Part shown: one piece after another, positions 13,339-13,986 of the stretch
Layout of the letters: each line of letters starts with the position of its first letter
How positions within the stretch are numbered: position 1 is the first letter of the stretch
Assembly: GCA_012799075.1 (NCBI GenBank)
Contig: JAAZLZ010000163.1
Location: forward strand, 1-13,986
Direction of reading: 5' to 3'
Source: Bacillota bacterium
GTDB lineage: Bacteria; Bacillota; Limnochordia; JAAZLZ01
Length of the DNA stretch: 13,986 nucleotides
Notes under the pieces: model-generated
The model's input: the letters and a program-made list of their open reading frames with translations, nothing else
Databases searched by the model: none
What the model was told of the DNA's origin: nothing
Program-made: the position numbers and the translations under genes

Positions 13339-13986
13339 TGTCTGCCTCCTCTAGCTGCTTCTCAAGGAAAAGAAGGGTCGCCCGCTCCTGGGGGTTGGTG
13401 AAGAGCTGCTGGGTGTCCCCATCCTCCACTTTCTGCCCGTAGGCCAAAAGCAGTGTATGATGTCCAATCCTTCTTGCCTGTTCTAAGTCATGGGTGACCC
13501 ATAGCACCGTCAGCCCTAGATGTCCGTTCAAGTCCCAAATGAGGCTTTCAATCTGCTCTGTGGCTCGGGCATCGAGGGCTGAGGTCGGCTCATCGAGGAG
13601 CAGCACCTGGGGATGATTGGCCAAGGCCCGGGCGATGGCCGCCCTTTGGCCCTCGCCGCCGGATAAGGTCGCAGCATCCCTAGTCAAAAAGGAACTCTCC
13701 AAGCCCACCAAGTCCAATAGACGGGCCGGCTCCCCATCGGCCGGGCCGCCCTGCAGGGACGGACCGTAAGCCACGTTCATCTCCACGGTGCCCGGAAAAA
13801 GGATCGGCTGCTGGAAGACGAGCCCAACCCGCCGCCTCAGTTCAATTACATCCAGGGAGGTGATGTTTTGCCCATCCAGGTAAATGTCACCGGCGCTAGG
13901 GTCGATCAGGCGGTTCAACAAAAGGAGCAGGGTGCTTTTTCCCGAACCGGAAGGGCCAATAATGGTATGAATAAGGCCGGGGGAGA
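13307..13986 (-). CDS. fetA: FetA-like ABC transporter ATP-binding protein (5' end beyond window)
   Basis: The visible 225 residues are the ATPase partner of the FetB-like permease; the frame is open to the window edge, so the N-terminus is missing. Walker A GPSGSGKST lies about 11 residues inside the edge. It is followed by the Q-loop VGLVFQQPILFPGTVEMNVAYGP, signature LSGGEGQRAAIARAL, Walker B VLLLDEPTSALD and the switch-histidine region VTHDLEQAR. All catalytic motifs are intact. LFPGTVEMNV is typical of the FetA/phosphate-type branch. The C-terminus overlaps the start of the permease gene by 32 bases. A shorter start inside the frame (TTG at 13921) would remove Walker A and is therefore not the real start. 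Confidence 0.9.
   Translation of the reverse strand, partial: SPGLIHTIIGPSGSGKSTLLLLLNRLIDPSAGDIYLDGQNITSLDVIELRRRVGLVFQQPILFPGTVEMNVAYGPSLQGGPADGEPARLLDLVGLESSFLTRDAATLSGGEGQRAAIARALANHPQVLLLDEPTSALDARATEQIESLIWDLNGHLGLTVLWVTHDLEQARRIGHHTLLLAYGQKVEDGDTQQLFTNPQERATLLFLEKQLEEADNEHTGDDNGF

Noticed and set aside
13307..13921. The ATPase as a complete gene starting at the TTG at 13921
   Set aside because: The same frame continues to the window edge and encodes Walker A, so the gene is cut by the window rather than starting there.

Overview
The window looks like chromosomal DNA of a spore-forming member of the Bacillota (Firmicutes), probably a GC-rich clostridial or limnochordial type lineage. 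This rests on the moderately high GC content, strong AGGAGG-type ribosome binding sites at nearly every gene, a Spo0E-like sporulation phosphatase, a CsoR-type copper operator and an AlsS-like thiamine diphosphate enzyme. The lineage is an inference; nothing here fixes genus or species. No rRNA, tRNA, CRISPR, insertion sequence or phage gene is visible.

Layout, left to right. (1) 2-2781, minus strand: a three-gene unit made of a ZnuA/TroA-like metal-binding lipoprotein, an ABC-3 metal permease and an Old Yellow Enzyme type flavin oxidoreductase. No ABC ATPase gene is present in it, and the binding protein has lost two of the usual four metal ligands. (2) 2915-5088, plus strand: a CopZ-like HMA-domain protein followed by a methyl-accepting chemotaxis protein, ending in a hairpin shared with the convergent copA. 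(3) 5112-7544, minus strand: a CopA copper ATPase with two HMA domains, preceded by a clear promoter and a CsoR-like operator. (4) 7695-8279, plus strand: a small SAM methyltransferase divergent from copA, overlapping tail to tail with (5) 8254-9879, minus strand: an acetolactate-synthase-like thiamine diphosphate enzyme.

(6) 9994-11370, minus strand: an 11-helix sodium-coupled amino-acid transporter of the NSS family, preceded by a possible 11-codon Tyr-rich leader peptide and a hairpin next to its ribosome binding site. Upstream of this, 11511-11624 contains a chain of hairpins with no gene. (7) 11653-12358, minus strand: a MEDS-domain protein tightly coupled to a 56-residue Spo0E-like protein, with its own extended -10 promoter. 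(8) 12574-13986, minus strand: a FetB-like permease and a FetA-like ATPase, the latter cut by the window edge.

Metal handling is the main theme: a zinc/manganese-type uptake unit, a copper chaperone and exporter, and a FetAB-like iron/metal exporter. The most unusual parts are the MEDS/Spo0E-like pair, which may link an environmental or redox signal to Spo0A phosphate drain; the uORF/hairpin leader of the amino-acid transporter; the structured intergenic stretch; and the degenerate metal transport unit without an ATPase.
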